From assembly GCA_045589955.1 (NCBI GenBank), contig JAZNQD010000038.1, positions 1 to 28,217 on the forward strand: a DNA stretch of 28,217 nucleotides, read 5' to 3'. The position numbers were made by a program, and so were the translations under genes. This DNA comes from CAJGCS01 sp045589955 (lineage in GTDB: Bacteria > Bacillota_I > Bacilli_A > ML615J-28 > CAG-313). How positions within the stretch are numbered: the first letter of the stretch is position 1; the number at the start of each line of letters is the position of its first letter. Shown piece after piece: positions 7,601-15,724 of the stretch. The notes under the pieces were generated by a model. It was not told the DNA's origin and ran no database searches. It was given only the letters and a program-made list of their open reading frames with translations.

Positions 7601-10600
7601 GCAGAAGAAATTATTTAATTATTGGTAATAATACATTAAAGATTTTACCAAATCCAGAAACTCAAATTATCTTAAAGTTTTATGTTGTTGCTGCAGACAC
7701 TTGTTATGAACAAACTTTAACGTTTAATATTAAACATACTCATGAATATACAGTAATAGATTCTAAGGAACCAAATTGTACTACTGATGGTTATTATACT
7801 TATACTTGTAACTGTGGACTACGTTATACAGATTTTATTGAAGCTCCGGGCCATGATTATGTTGATGGTAAATGCAATACTTGTGGATATTGTTCTGAAG
7901 AGTTTACTGCTGGATTACGTTTTTCCAAAACATCTGGAGGATATTCAGTTTTATTATATGAAGGTAAATCAGATACAGTAATTATCCCATCTATTTATCA
8001 GGGAGAACCAGTTATTAGTATTAATTCTACTGCATTTGCATACGGAAGTAGTTCTCATGTAACAAGTATATCAATCCCGAATACTATTACAGATATTTCC
8101 AGATATACATTTAGTTATTTATCTTATCTTAAATATAATATATATGAAGGATATAAATATTTAGGTAATGAGCAAAATCCTTATTACATTTTATGTGGAA
8201 AGGTTGATTCAGAACAAACAGTTTGCATTATAAATCCTAATTGCCAAGTAATTTTAGATGGTTCATTACAATATGTTGAAAAAATTATAGTACCTGATTC
8301 AATGATTTCCATTAAAGAGCGTCAGTTTTACAATTTACGTGATTTAAAATTTGTTGTTCTACCGAATACTTTAGAAGAAATTGGTACTTCAGCTTTTGAA
8401 GGATGTAGTAGTTTAACTGATATTAGTTTTCCTGATACGTTGAGAAAAATTGATGACAGAGCATTTTATGGCTGTTCAAGTTTAAAAAGCGTATTATTGC
8501 CGAGTGGTATAGAAATAATTGGAGCTGAAGCCTTTTATAAATGTACTAGTGTAGTAAATGTTTATTTACCAAGTTCATTAAAAGAAATTGGCAGTTATGC
8601 GTTTTGTTCTTGCTCTAATATTGAAACATTAATTTTTGAAGAAAATAGTCAAATTGATGGAATTAACGAGGGAGTATTTAGATGGTGTAGCAATATTAAT
8701 AATATTGAACTACCAAATAATATTACATATATTGATAACGAAGCATTTCGTGGATGTTTAAAACTAATTTCAATAGAAATTCCAGATCAAGTAACTAGAA
8801 TAGGTAAAAATGCTTTTGAATCATGTACTGAATTAAAAACAGTTAAGCTACCAGCTAAATTAGAAATCCTTGAATACAAGGCGTTTTCTTCATGTGAGAA
8901 GTTAACTGACATCGTAATTCCAAATAGTGTTACAAAAATTGGCGATTATGCATTTGCATATTGTTATCAATTGCAAAATATTAAACTCTCAAGTAAACTT
9001 GTCTCTATCGGAGAAGGAGCTCTTGGATATTGTACAAGTTTAGAAAGTGTAAGAATTCCTGATAGTGTAACTACTATTGGTAGGATGCTTTTCTATGAAT
9101 CTACAAGTTTGAAAGATGTAACATTATCAAATAACTTAACAATTATCAGCGGAGGTATGTTTTATAATTGTACTGGATTAACAAGTATAACAATTCCTGA
9201 TTCTGTAAATGAACTTGACGATAGAGCATTTTATGGATGTTCTAATCTTGTAACATTAACTATACCTTCTAATGTTAATAAGATTAATTCAGAATTGTTT
9301 ACTGGTTGTGATAGTTTGTGTAGTGTTTACTTTGATGGAACAATAGAAGATTGGTGCAATATAGATTTTAGTTATTATTCATCTTCACCATTAAGTTGTG
9401 TAAAGAATGTATATATTAAAAATGAATACTCACAATATTATAATGTTTCCGAATTAGAAGATTTAATTTTGCCCAATACAATTGCTACTATTAAAGAAAG
9501 TACATTTGCATATTTTAATATTAATAGTATTACGATTCCTAATACAGTTACAAATATTGAAAGATTTGCATTTTATAATTGCTTGAATTTAACAAGTGTA
9601 AACTTTGAAGATAATAGCGAGTTAGAGATTATAGGAAATGAATGCTTTTTTAATTGTTCCAATTTACAAAATATTGTATTCCCAGATAGTGTAATACAGA
9701 TTGGGTATTTATCGTTTAAAGGATGCGAAAAACTAAAATATAATGTTTATGATAATGCAAAATATCTAAGTAGTAAAAGCAATCAATATTTTGCATTATT
9801 AGAATCAATAGATGACTCAATTACTGAGTGCGACATTAACGAACAAACAAAAATTATTATAAGTGAAGCATTTAAAAAATGTGTAAATCTAAGAGAAATT
9901 GAAATACCATATTCAGTAATAAATATTGGATACGAAGCTTTCTCAGAATGTTATGGATTAAGATATATATATCTTCATGATAATATCAGGATGATTGATA
10001 GTTTTGCCTTTGAATATTGTGAAAGTATAAAAATTTATTGTGAACCTGAAACTAAGCCGGAAGAATGGTCGGATAGTTGGTTTACTTATTCAGGTGCAAA
10101 TATATACTGGGGAGTTACTAAAGACAATTTTATAGAACAAAAAGGTATTCATTATATTTTGGATTTAATAACCGATCAAGCAAAGGTTGTAAACTATGTT
10201 GGCAATGATGATAATGTAACAATTAGTAACACAGTTTCATTAAACGGAAAGATATATAAGGTAACATCAATAGGTGAAGCATCATTTAAAAATTGTGAAT
10301 GGTTATCATCAATTGAATTCTTTGATAATATAAAAATTATAAAAGAATATGCATTTGAAGAATGTACAAATTTAAAAGACATTTATATGCCAAATAGTGT
10401 AGAAAATATTTCATATGGCGTTTTTTATAATTGTACTAGTTTGGAAAATGTTTATTTTGCTGGAACAATAGAAGATTGGTGCAATATTGAATTTAACACT
10501 TATGACTCAACGCCAATGTGTTATGCAAGTCATTTTTATATTAAAAATAATGCTAATAGGTATATCGAAGTAACAAAACTTGTAATTCCGGATTCAGTCA

Positions 10601-11691
10601 CATATTTAAATAATTATCAGTTTTATGGTTTTAGCAATGTTACTGAGGTAATTATTCCAAATAGCGTTCAAAAAATTGGACAAGATGTGTTAAGTAAAGC
10701 ATCTAGTTTAAAAATTTTGAGCATTCCTTATACAGGCGATACTTTAGAAAATTCAAGTCAGACACGTTTAGGATATTTGTTTGGTGGTGGTTGGCCAAGT
10801 TATAATGGAGATTCTGTTCCTGAATCACTAAGAAAAGTAATTATTACTGATGGAACAGCAATAAAAGACAATGCATTTGAAGAATGCACGAATCTTGTTG
10901 AAATTGTGATTTCGAATAGTAATATTATTTCTTTGGGAAGAAGAGCATTTTATAAATGTCAAAGTTTGATAGATATTACCCTTCCAAATGGATTGACATC
11001 TATAGGAGATGAAGCGTTTATGTCATGTAGCAGTTTAACAAAAGTTATTATTCCTGATACAGTAAACACAATTGGATATAGTGTTTTTGCATCTTGTACA
11101 AGCCTAACAAGTGTTAATATCCCTGAAAATATAACTACAATTTCTGATTCTATGTTTTCTAATACTGCAATAGTAAATTTTGAAGTACCTAAACATATTA
11201 CTAAAATAGGTGATTCTGCGTTTAGTGCTTGTTCTATGTTAGAAAATGTTGAATTTTCTGGAAATGTTGAAACAATAGGAAATTATGCTTTTGCAAGCTG
11301 TGATAATTTGAAAAATATTGTGCTTCCAAAAGGTCTCGTAGAAATTGGAAATAGTGTTTTTAATAATTGTACATATTTAGAAACAGTCTATATTCCAAAC
11401 ACTGTTAAAATTATCGGAGAATCTGCATTTTACCTTTGTACTTATCTAAAAAAAGTTGAAATTGAAAAAAATAGTCAATTAACTGAAATAAAAAAATATG
11501 CTTTTTCATACTGTGATAATCTTGAAAGTATTAAAATTTCGAATTCTGTAAGTATAATTGGTGAATCTGTTTTTAATAAATGTTATAGTTTAACAATATA
11601 TTGTGAAGCACCTTCAGAACCTAGAGAATGGCATTATAGATGGAATTCATATAATTGTCCAGTTGTTTGGGGAGCTAATATGGACGAATAA
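4669..11691 (+). CDS. Giant surface protein: Cys-pair repeats, InlB-type repeat, BspA-type LRR tract
   Basis: This 2340-residue protein starts at ATG 4669 after GGAGGTGG. A single hydrophobic segment (about residues 6-29) follows a Lys/Arg-rich start, so it is probably an N-anchored exported protein; no LPXTG-type motif is seen. Residues 38-330 hold about eight units of the form Pro-Thr-Cys ... Gly-Tyr ... C-x-x-C ... Gly-His, as in TCTERGYTLYTCKVC, and one more unit sits at about 1023-1075. Residues 336-399 form an InlB/Flg_new repeat (GYTFIGWYIDSD ... TLYARFEK). Residues 400-1022 are beta-rich and unassigned. From about 1080 to the end runs a long tract of BspA-type (LRR_5) repeats of about 23 residues, such as LTSITIPDSVNELDDRAFYG. 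BspA-type LRRs are known from adhesins and other surface proteins of mucosal microbes; host or polysaccharide binding here is inference. Confidence 0.92.
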   Translation: MNVKRKIFIILGSILLGIAFIVGFRIVPYFFRNVNYECEHVYKLERKNSTCTENGYERMVCEKCGKSESKKVLEKGHKNIKSTEYIYPTCSEPGQTSGMICEDCGKWIIEPKMISVIPHKYNSSIIPSTCTERGYTLYTCKVCSASYSDNYQPTLEHDLSYEVVKKSSCSEQGLMEATCTICLDTFTKIIEKTDHQPSLRYVDDFCNNNPIGEIYCVDCDELISMFGHHYSVEYVSPTCTEFGKEIYECSICGDSYQKTIAPIGHIKGEEVVHESTCKEKGCIEVLCLNCDEVISEIELELVNHEYSSIMYGTSIFYTCNYCSYTYQVVNDDENYNVYFVTNCDYILNPIVVKYGEKAELVELEKEGYTFIGWYIDSDLEIPYIDQCIYEDTTLYARFEKEYITGETNDNLVSVNVPKNFTFNVITTTGESSVKSNITISDTSGKEYEFNYQKIGSNKYKISPLGLKNGCVYTVVVSNNIEIENNKTDKFVFMVESDTHNNTIYKDDVYQLSEHLLIAKENYGDKTLVVLDMKGLEVNSKFILFSSEEMLLGMYKIDEVVEDENNGVYICSAPQYDEIFDKLDIAIADGIEISEFTLPRHIEEEMIETFKLSSANEVLIKSFRAFATETNDGKFKYKDIKYDPIAEKINNSTIKIGIKITAEFENDEEGYIKIVVNLTDTLIVKGSVNIDGFDANLNLTIDNSFTMGVFVLKGYSYSSTEDVDEISIRKFKKIFDKIEEEGLETIGKSDVKDNQEKTLYSLPISIYGIPAYIDLHSGIDWDVFGQFGIEGVINSRFDILVYGSLFEGFDVEYNTKSSYSITATLAGKIEIHPYIGVGLSVGIDNVLAVGASVDIGPYVFASGLANVTYLDGEELDVSTGWYLECGIKREIDFRFEFIGSELTKNISTGKQVIGSLGTKDILLYVLEHSKEQELWIEYDQEINLDDYIINKIVKQNLETFEIFTEDVECKYVLKEIVQGRRNYLIIGNNTLKILPNPETQIILKFYVVAADTCYEQTLTFNIKHTHEYTVIDSKEPNCTTDGYYTYTCNCGLRYTDFIEAPGHDYVDGKCNTCGYCSEEFTAGLRFSKTSGGYSVLLYEGKSDTVIIPSIYQGEPVISINSTAFAYGSSSHVTSISIPNTITDISRYTFSYLSYLKYNIYEGYKYLGNEQNPYYILCGKVDSEQTVCIINPNCQVILDGSLQYVEKIIVPDSMISIKERQFYNLRDLKFVVLPNTLEEIGTSAFEGCSSLTDISFPDTLRKIDDRAFYGCSSLKSVLLPSGIEIIGAEAFYKCTSVVNVYLPSSLKEIGSYAFCSCSNIETLIFEENSQIDGINEGVFRWCSNINNIELPNNITYIDNEAFRGCLKLISIEIPDQVTRIGKNAFESCTELKTVKLPAKLEILEYKAFSSCEKLTDIVIPNSVTKIGDYAFAYCYQLQNIKLSSKLVSIGEGALGYCTSLESVRIPDSVTTIGRMLFYESTSLKDVTLSNNLTIISGGMFYNCTGLTSITIPDSVNELDDRAFYGCSNLVTLTIPSNVNKINSELFTGCDSLCSVYFDGTIEDWCNIDFSYYSSSPLSCVKNVYIKNEYSQYYNVSELEDLILPNTIATIKESTFAYFNINSITIPNTVTNIERFAFYNCLNLTSVNFEDNSELEIIGNECFFNCSNLQNIVFPDSVIQIGYLSFKGCEKLKYNVYDNAKYLSSKSNQYFALLESIDDSITECDINEQTKIIISEAFKKCVNLREIEIPYSVINIGYEAFSECYGLRYIYLHDNIRMIDSFAFEYCESIKIYCEPETKPEEWSDSWFTYSGANIYWGVTKDNFIEQKGIHYILDLITDQAKVVNYVGNDDNVTISNTVSLNGKIYKVTSIGEASFKNCEWLSSIEFFDNIKIIKEYAFEECTNLKDIYMPNSVENISYGVFYNCTSLENVYFAGTIEDWCNIEFNTYDSTPMCYASHFYIKNNANRYIEVTKLVIPDSVTYLNNYQFYGFSNVTEVIIPNSVQKIGQDVLSKASSLKILSIPYTGDTLENSSQTRLGYLFGGGWPSYNGDSVPESLRKVIITDGTAIKDNAFEECTNLVEIVISNSNIISLGRRAFYKCQSLIDITLPNGLTSIGDEAFMSCSSLTKVIIPDTVNTIGYSVFASCTSLTSVNIPENITTISDSMFSNTAIVNFEVPKHITKIGDSAFSACSMLENVEFSGNVETIGNYAFASCDNLKNIVLPKGLVEIGNSVFNNCTYLETVYIPNTVKIIGESAFYLCTYLKKVEIEKNSQLTEIKKYAFSYCDNLESIKISNSVSIIGESVFNKCYSLTIYCEAPSEPREWHYRWNSYNCPVVWGANMDE

Positions 11692-11762
11692 TAAACGTTT
11701 TATTTTGAATAGATATACATTATTTAATACTTAGTTTTGAATATAAAAATTTCGTTAAAACT

Positions 11763-11798
11763 AAACATGACAACTATTTATTAGTTGTCATGTTTTTT
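11763..11798 (+). terminator. Intrinsic terminator after the LRR gene
   Basis: A perfect 13-bp stem (11763-11775 with 11783-11795), a 7-base loop and a run of T to 11798. Confidence 0.93.
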
Positions 11799-11803
11799 AT
11801 AGA

Positions 11804-11832
11804 TTGCTAAAATATAATGAATATGTTATAAT
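11804..11832 (+). promoter_or_regulatory. Promoter for the GH5-like gene
   Basis: TTGCTA (11804-11809), a 17-base spacer and TATAAT (11827-11832), preceded by TGT as an extended -10. It starts just after the upstream terminator. Confidence 0.75.
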
Positions 11833-11862
11833 ATATTTAATAAAAGGTATTTGGTGAGAATT

Positions 11863-13323
11863 ATGAAACGAATAATTGTTTATTTTTGTATATGTTTATT
11901 TGTTTTTATAAGTTGTATAGTTATTTGTTCTTTTGCTTTTCGAGATAGAAGCATTCAAATTACTGATGAAATGTTAGTAGAAGAAACTGAAATGGAAAGT
12001 GCATGGGATTTTAAGCAAAACCTTAATATTGGTTGGAACCTTGGGATGTCTTTTTCCTCAAATATTAAATATCCCGAAATTATTAAATATTATGTTGAAA
12101 TTGATAATGTTAAAACCGATTTATTAGATCCTTTAAAAGTAAATACTATTAACTTAACAAATAAAACAAAAAGCTCTCCAACATTAATATTTGATATACC
12201 ATATACAGCACTTGATGGTATTTTAACGTGGTCGATTGAATATTTATCTTTTAACAATCAAGAAGTAGTTGTTAATAAGTTATTTGAAAGTGAAGTAATT
12301 GATGGAAAAGTATCCGTTTGCTTAGATAATTACACTTCATTATATTATCAAGATTTAAGTGTTAATATAAAGATACACAAATTTTATGAATATGATACAC
12401 TTGAAAAAGTAGAATTTTATGAAATCTTTTGGGGTAAGACTAAAACATCTAAACAACTCTTTATTTCTTTAAAGGAAAAAGGCTTTAATGCAATTAGAAT
12501 ATCTTTTGATGTGTATAATCATATTAATGATCAAGGAAAGATAGATTCACTTTGGTTAAATCGTTTGAAAGAAGTTGTTGACTACTGTATGGAATTAGAT
12601 ATGTACTGTCTAATTGATATTGTTGAAACATATGGGCTTTATGTTGATAATTTAACAGACGAATCAGTAAGTTTATATATATCACTTTGGAAACAACTTG
12701 CGAATGTTTTTCGTAAATATGATGACAAATTATTATTTGCCCCATTTAATGAAATAAGAAACACTAATGGAGATTGGGGAACTACTGATCTTAATTGTTT
12801 AAATAATATGAATAAACTCTACCAAATATTTGTTGATACTATTAGAGCATCAGGGGCAAATAACAGATATCGTAATTTATTATTATCCTGTTATGGGACA
12901 GGTATTAACAAATATATGTTAGATCAATTTGTAATTCCAGAAGATTCAACTTATAATCATTTGCTTTTTGAATGCCATTACTATGACCCTGTTCGTTTTA
13001 CCTTCAATGAAATAAATCTAGGTAATACAGACTTTGAATATGAATGGGGAAGTTTAAGTGATAAAGAAAGACTTGTAGATGCATTTAAAATAGTAAATGA
13101 GTTTATGAAAAAAAATAAGATCCCACTTATTATTACTGAATTTGGTGTTGTTGATCGTATAAGTTTAGATGAAAGAATAGAATACTTAGAATATTATAAG
13201 AAGATAGCTAAAAAATATAAAGTAGGCTTGTTTATTTTTGATGATGCTCATGATTTTGCGATTATTGATCGTGAAACCTGTGAGTTTTATGAAAATGAAC
13301 TAGTTGATGTTTTAACCAAATAA
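11863..13323 (+). CDS. Exported GH5-like glycoside hydrolase homologue with nested insertion
   Basis: The 486-residue product has an N-terminal hydrophobic segment (about 3-25) that suggests export or anchoring; the Cys in FISC is a poor lipobox. GH5 (cellulase/mannanase clan) landmarks are GWNLG (57-61), W190-G191 and an IRIS strand with R212. The acid/base pair N296-E297 lies in APFNEIR, H372 in CHYYDP, and the nucleophile candidate E426 in ITEFG. GWNLG is normally followed closely by the W-G element; here about 125 residues (62-186) of beta-rich sequence separate them. The usual His of the HHD strand is absent (DIVETYG, near 252-258), and no Trp is seen on the final strand (GLFIFDD). Both catalytic Glu remain, so activity is possible but unproven. 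I chose ATG 11863 with GGTGAG at 11853; an upstream GTG (11854) after AAAGG is an alternative. The alcohol dehydrogenase gene follows after 26 bases. Confidence 0.8.
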   Translation: MKRIIVYFCICLFVFISCIVICSFAFRDRSIQITDEMLVEETEMESAWDFKQNLNIGWNLGMSFSSNIKYPEIIKYYVEIDNVKTDLLDPLKVNTINLTNKTKSSPTLIFDIPYTALDGILTWSIEYLSFNNQEVVVNKLFESEVIDGKVSVCLDNYTSLYYQDLSVNIKIHKFYEYDTLEKVEFYEIFWGKTKTSKQLFISLKEKGFNAIRISFDVYNHINDQGKIDSLWLNRLKEVVDYCMELDMYCLIDIVETYGLYVDNLTDESVSLYISLWKQLANVFRKYDDKLLFAPFNEIRNTNGDWGTTDLNCLNNMNKLYQIFVDTIRASGANNRYRNLLLSCYGTGINKYMLDQFVIPEDSTYNHLLFECHYYDPVRFTFNEINLGNTDFEYEWGSLSDKERLVDAFKIVNEFMKKNKIPLIITEFGVVDRISLDERIEYLEYYKKIAKKYKVGLFIFDDAHDFAIIDRETCEFYENELVDVLTK

Positions 13324-13349
13324 ATACTATATAATATAAGGAAGAGAAA

Positions 13350-14549
13350 ATGAATATTTTTAAAAAAGCGTATTGTCGCGTATTTCAAACATGTTTTCGG
13401 ATTGTTCATCCATTATTGCCTTACAAAGAACCAACAATATATGAAAGTATAAATGATATCCCTAATATTTTAAAGGATAAAAATATTAAATCTGTGATGT
13501 TGGTGACAGATAAAGGAATTAGAAGTATTGGCTTGACCAAAAATTTAGAAGAATTATTGGAACAATATGATATTAAATATACGGTTTATGATAATACTCT
13601 TGCCAATCCAACGGTAAATAACGTTGAAGAGGCAAGAATGTTATATTTGGATAATAACTGTGAAGCCTTGATTGCCTTTGGTGGTGGTTCTTCAATGGAT
13701 TGTGCTAAAGCAGTTGGTGCTAGAATTGCATATCCTAAAAAATCAGTGGGTAAGTTAAAAGGATTATTAAAAATCAGACGAAAAATTCCAATGTTAATTG
13801 CAATTCCAACTACTGCCGGTACAGGAAGCGAAGTCACACTTGCCAGTGTAATTACCGATAGTGAAAAACAACATAAATATACATTGATGGATTTCAATTT
13901 AATTCCAAATGTTGCAATATTAGACCCAATGTGTACAGTTTCATTGACGAAACATTTAACATCAACTACTGGAATGGATGCATTAACTCATGCAATTGAG
14001 GCTTATATTGGAAAGTCAACTACCAAAGAAACAAGAAGTAAATCAATTCAGTCAATTAAACTCATTTATGAGAATATTGAAAAAGCATACAATAATGGAA
14101 ATGACGTTGTTGCAAGAGCTAATATGCTTTATGCATCATACCTTGCGGGAATTGCATTTTCAAAATCATATGTTGGTTATGTACATGCGATAGCTCATTC
14201 GCTTGGTGGAAAATATAATATCCCTCATGGACTTGCTAATGCAATAATTTTACCAATTGTATTAAAAGAATATGGTAAAAGTGTATACAAAAAATTACAC
14301 CAATTAGCTGTTGAAGTTGGAATATCATCAAAGGATGATAACGCTGAAGTAAGTGCGAATAGATTTATTGAATCAATAATATTACTAAATCAAAAAATGA
14401 ATATTCCAACATCAATAAATGATATCCAAAATCAAGATGTAGAAGAAATGGCAAAACATGCTGATAAAGAGGCCAATCCTCTTTATCCTGTACCCAAACT
14501 TCTTAATGCTAAGGAACTAACAAAACTATATTATAAAATTAAATCTTAA
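13350..14549 (+). CDS. Iron-containing alcohol dehydrogenase
   Basis: This 399-residue group III alcohol dehydrogenase is likely cytosolic and NAD(P)H-dependent. It shows GGGSSMDCAKAVG (nucleotide binding), TTAGTGSEVTLASVITD, the metal-ligand helix DALTHAIEA and the His motifs HAIAHSLGG and NIPHG. Substrate is not readable; butanol, propanediol, lactaldehyde and similar small alcohols are typical of the family. It parallels the C-terminal half of AdhE at 255-2864 but has its own N-terminus of about 45 residues. AGGAAGAG precedes the ATG. It follows the GH5-like gene by 26 bases with no visible promoter or terminator between, so the two are probably cotranscribed. The small membrane protein at 14575 may belong to the same transcript. 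Confidence 0.93.
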   Translation: MNIFKKAYCRVFQTCFRIVHPLLPYKEPTIYESINDIPNILKDKNIKSVMLVTDKGIRSIGLTKNLEELLEQYDIKYTVYDNTLANPTVNNVEEARMLYLDNNCEALIAFGGGSSMDCAKAVGARIAYPKKSVGKLKGLLKIRRKIPMLIAIPTTAGTGSEVTLASVITDSEKQHKYTLMDFNLIPNVAILDPMCTVSLTKHLTSTTGMDALTHAIEAYIGKSTTKETRSKSIQSIKLIYENIEKAYNNGNDVVARANMLYASYLAGIAFSKSYVGYVHAIAHSLGGKYNIPHGLANAIILPIVLKEYGKSVYKKLHQLAVEVGISSKDDNAEVSANRFIESIILLNQKMNIPTSINDIQNQDVEEMAKHADKEANPLYPVPKLLNAKELTKLYYKIKS

Positions 14550-14574
14550 TGTGAAATAAGGAGAAAAGTAAAAA

Positions 14575-14982
14575 ATGGAATTAGAAAAAAAGGGTAAAAA
14601 AAGTAAATGGTTAAAAATAGCATCAATTGTAATGTCTATTTTTTCGATTTTGTTATTTCTACCAGGTTTAATTAACGGAGTTATCACTATTATAGGATTT
14701 ATTGTTGCCTTTATAAATCATTTTGATGCACGTGATAATGTTGTAATTACTTCATGGGTTTTATTTGGCGTAATCGCCTTCGTATATTTGTTATCAGTAA
14801 TTATTCATCTAACTTATTCATTGATTACAATTATTGTTGGCTCAGTATGTGCGAAGAAAAAACAAGGCGTTGCTGGATTAATTATTGCAATTATTACAAC
14901 TATCATTCGTATTCTTGCAATTGCGTTATTGGTTTTAACTATCTGCGCAGTAATAGTAGGCTTATTAATTTACGATTTATAA
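14575..14982 (+). CDS. Small multi-spanning membrane protein, unknown function
   Basis: The product is 135 residues: a Lys-rich cytoplasmic start (MELEKKGKKSK) and three to four hydrophobic segments at roughly 13-45, 58-92 and 98-133, with a positively charged loop KKKQG before the last. I do not recognise a family. AGGAG at 14559-14563 is 11 bases from the ATG, a long spacing. It lies 25 bases after the alcohol dehydrogenase gene with no promoter between, so it is probably the third gene of that transcript. No clear intrinsic terminator follows before the promoter at 15023. Confidence 0.75.
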   Translation: MELEKKGKKSKWLKIASIVMSIFSILLFLPGLINGVITIIGFIVAFINHFDARDNVVITSWVLFGVIAFVYLLSVIIHLTYSLITIIVGSVCAKKKQGVAGLIIAIITTIIRILAIALLVLTICAVIVGLLIYDL

Positions 14983-15022
14983 GAAACTATTTTGTTAAAA
15001 AAAGATAAAAATTTCATATTTT

Positions 15023-15051
15023 TTGACAATTGTCAGCTAAAATTATATAAT
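15023..15051 (+). promoter_or_regulatory. Promoter of lipoprotein 1
   Basis: Consensus TTGACA (15023-15028), a 17-base spacer and TATAAT (15046-15051). Confidence 0.9.
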
Positions 15052-15084
15052 AAAGGTACAAAATATACGAGAGGAGTTTAATTT

Positions 15085-15588
15085 ATGAAGAAAAATTTAT
15101 TAAAAGTATTTTTTGTTGCATGCTTAATGGTATTAACATTAACATTAGCATCATGTGGTGCAACACCTAAATTTGATTTAGAAAAAGCTGCTGAAAACCT
15201 AGAAAGAAGAGATTATTGGGTTTCTTATGAAGAAGATTATGATGATGAAACTGCACCTCAAATTAAAGAATATTTAAGTGCACATGATGGAGATCAATCT
15301 ATCACTATTATCAAATTTAATGATTTAAGATCTGCTAAATTATATTATAAAATTATGAAAATTGAATATGAAACTGAACTTAAAGAATTAAAATTAGAAC
15401 TTAAAGCATATAGATGGGAAAAAATCAGATATGCAGGTAAATTAGATAGCGATGATATGGATGATTTAGAAGAAGAAATCGAAGAATTAAAAGATGAAAT
15501 CGAAGATCTAAAAAAAGAAGCTTCATACGGACGTATTGGAAACATTGTTTGGTTCGGAACTAAAGAAGCTGTTGAAGATACTAAATAA
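15085..15588 (+). CDS. Lipoprotein 1 of a tandem triplet, coiled-coil
   Basis: The product is 167 residues. A Lys-rich signal peptide ends in the lipobox LASC with the lipidated Cys at residue 24, so the mature protein is likely anchored on the outer face of the membrane. The conserved mature start (GATPKFDLEKAAENLERRDY) is followed by an acidic stretch, a charged helical region with heptad-like Leu/Glu/Lys (about 85-145) and a conserved end (YGRIGNIVWFGT). I do not recognise a function. AGAGGAG precedes the ATG, and the gene has its own promoter and terminator. In its first 46 residues it differs from lipoprotein 2 at only three positions (12, 19, 45), evidence of recent duplication or gene conversion. 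Confidence 0.88.
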   Translation: MKKNLLKVFFVACLMVLTLTLASCGATPKFDLEKAAENLERRDYWVSYEEDYDDETAPQIKEYLSAHDGDQSITIIKFNDLRSAKLYYKIMKIEYETELKELKLELKAYRWEKIRYAGKLDSDDMDDLEEEIEELKDEIEDLKKEASYGRIGNIVWFGTKEAVEDTK

Positions 15589-15602
15589 TTTAATAATAAA
15601 TT

Positions 15603-15632
15603 AAATACCTTGACTTTTTCAAGGTATTTTTT
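15603..15632 (+). terminator. Terminator of lipoprotein 1
   Basis: A 10-bp stem (15603-15612 with 15620-15629), a 7-base loop and a T-run to 15632. The stem sequence AAATACCTTG is shared with the terminator of lipoprotein 3. Confidence 0.9.
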
Positions 15633-15660
15633 CAATTAGTAATTGTTTACTTCTTATTGC

Positions 15661-15689
15661 TTGACAAATATTATTTTTGGTTATATTAT
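15661..15689 (+). promoter_or_regulatory. Promoter of lipoprotein 2
   Basis: TTGACA (15661-15666), a 17-base spacer and TATTAT (15684-15689). Confidence 0.85.
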
Positions 15690-15724
15690 ATAAGTACATA
15701 AAATACATGAGAGGAGTTTAATTT

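Noticed and set aside
8340..11600. Repetitive DNA as a CRISPR or satellite array
   Set aside because: The periodicity follows protein-level LRR units inside an open frame; the DNA repeats are diverged and lack spacers.
11851..11862. TTG or GTG starts for the GH5-like gene
   Set aside because: ATG 11863 is preceded by GGTGAG at a suitable distance and gives a normal signal-like N-terminus; the GTG at 11854 remains possible.
11908..11922. Lipoprotein signal in the GH5-like protein
   Set aside because: The Cys in FISC lacks the Leu/Ala-Ser-Gly pattern of a lipobox, unlike the LASC of the three lipoproteins.
14754..15008. 84-residue frame overlapping the small membrane protein
   Set aside because: It is out of frame with the better-supported gene, lacks an SD and runs into the promoter of lipoprotein 1.
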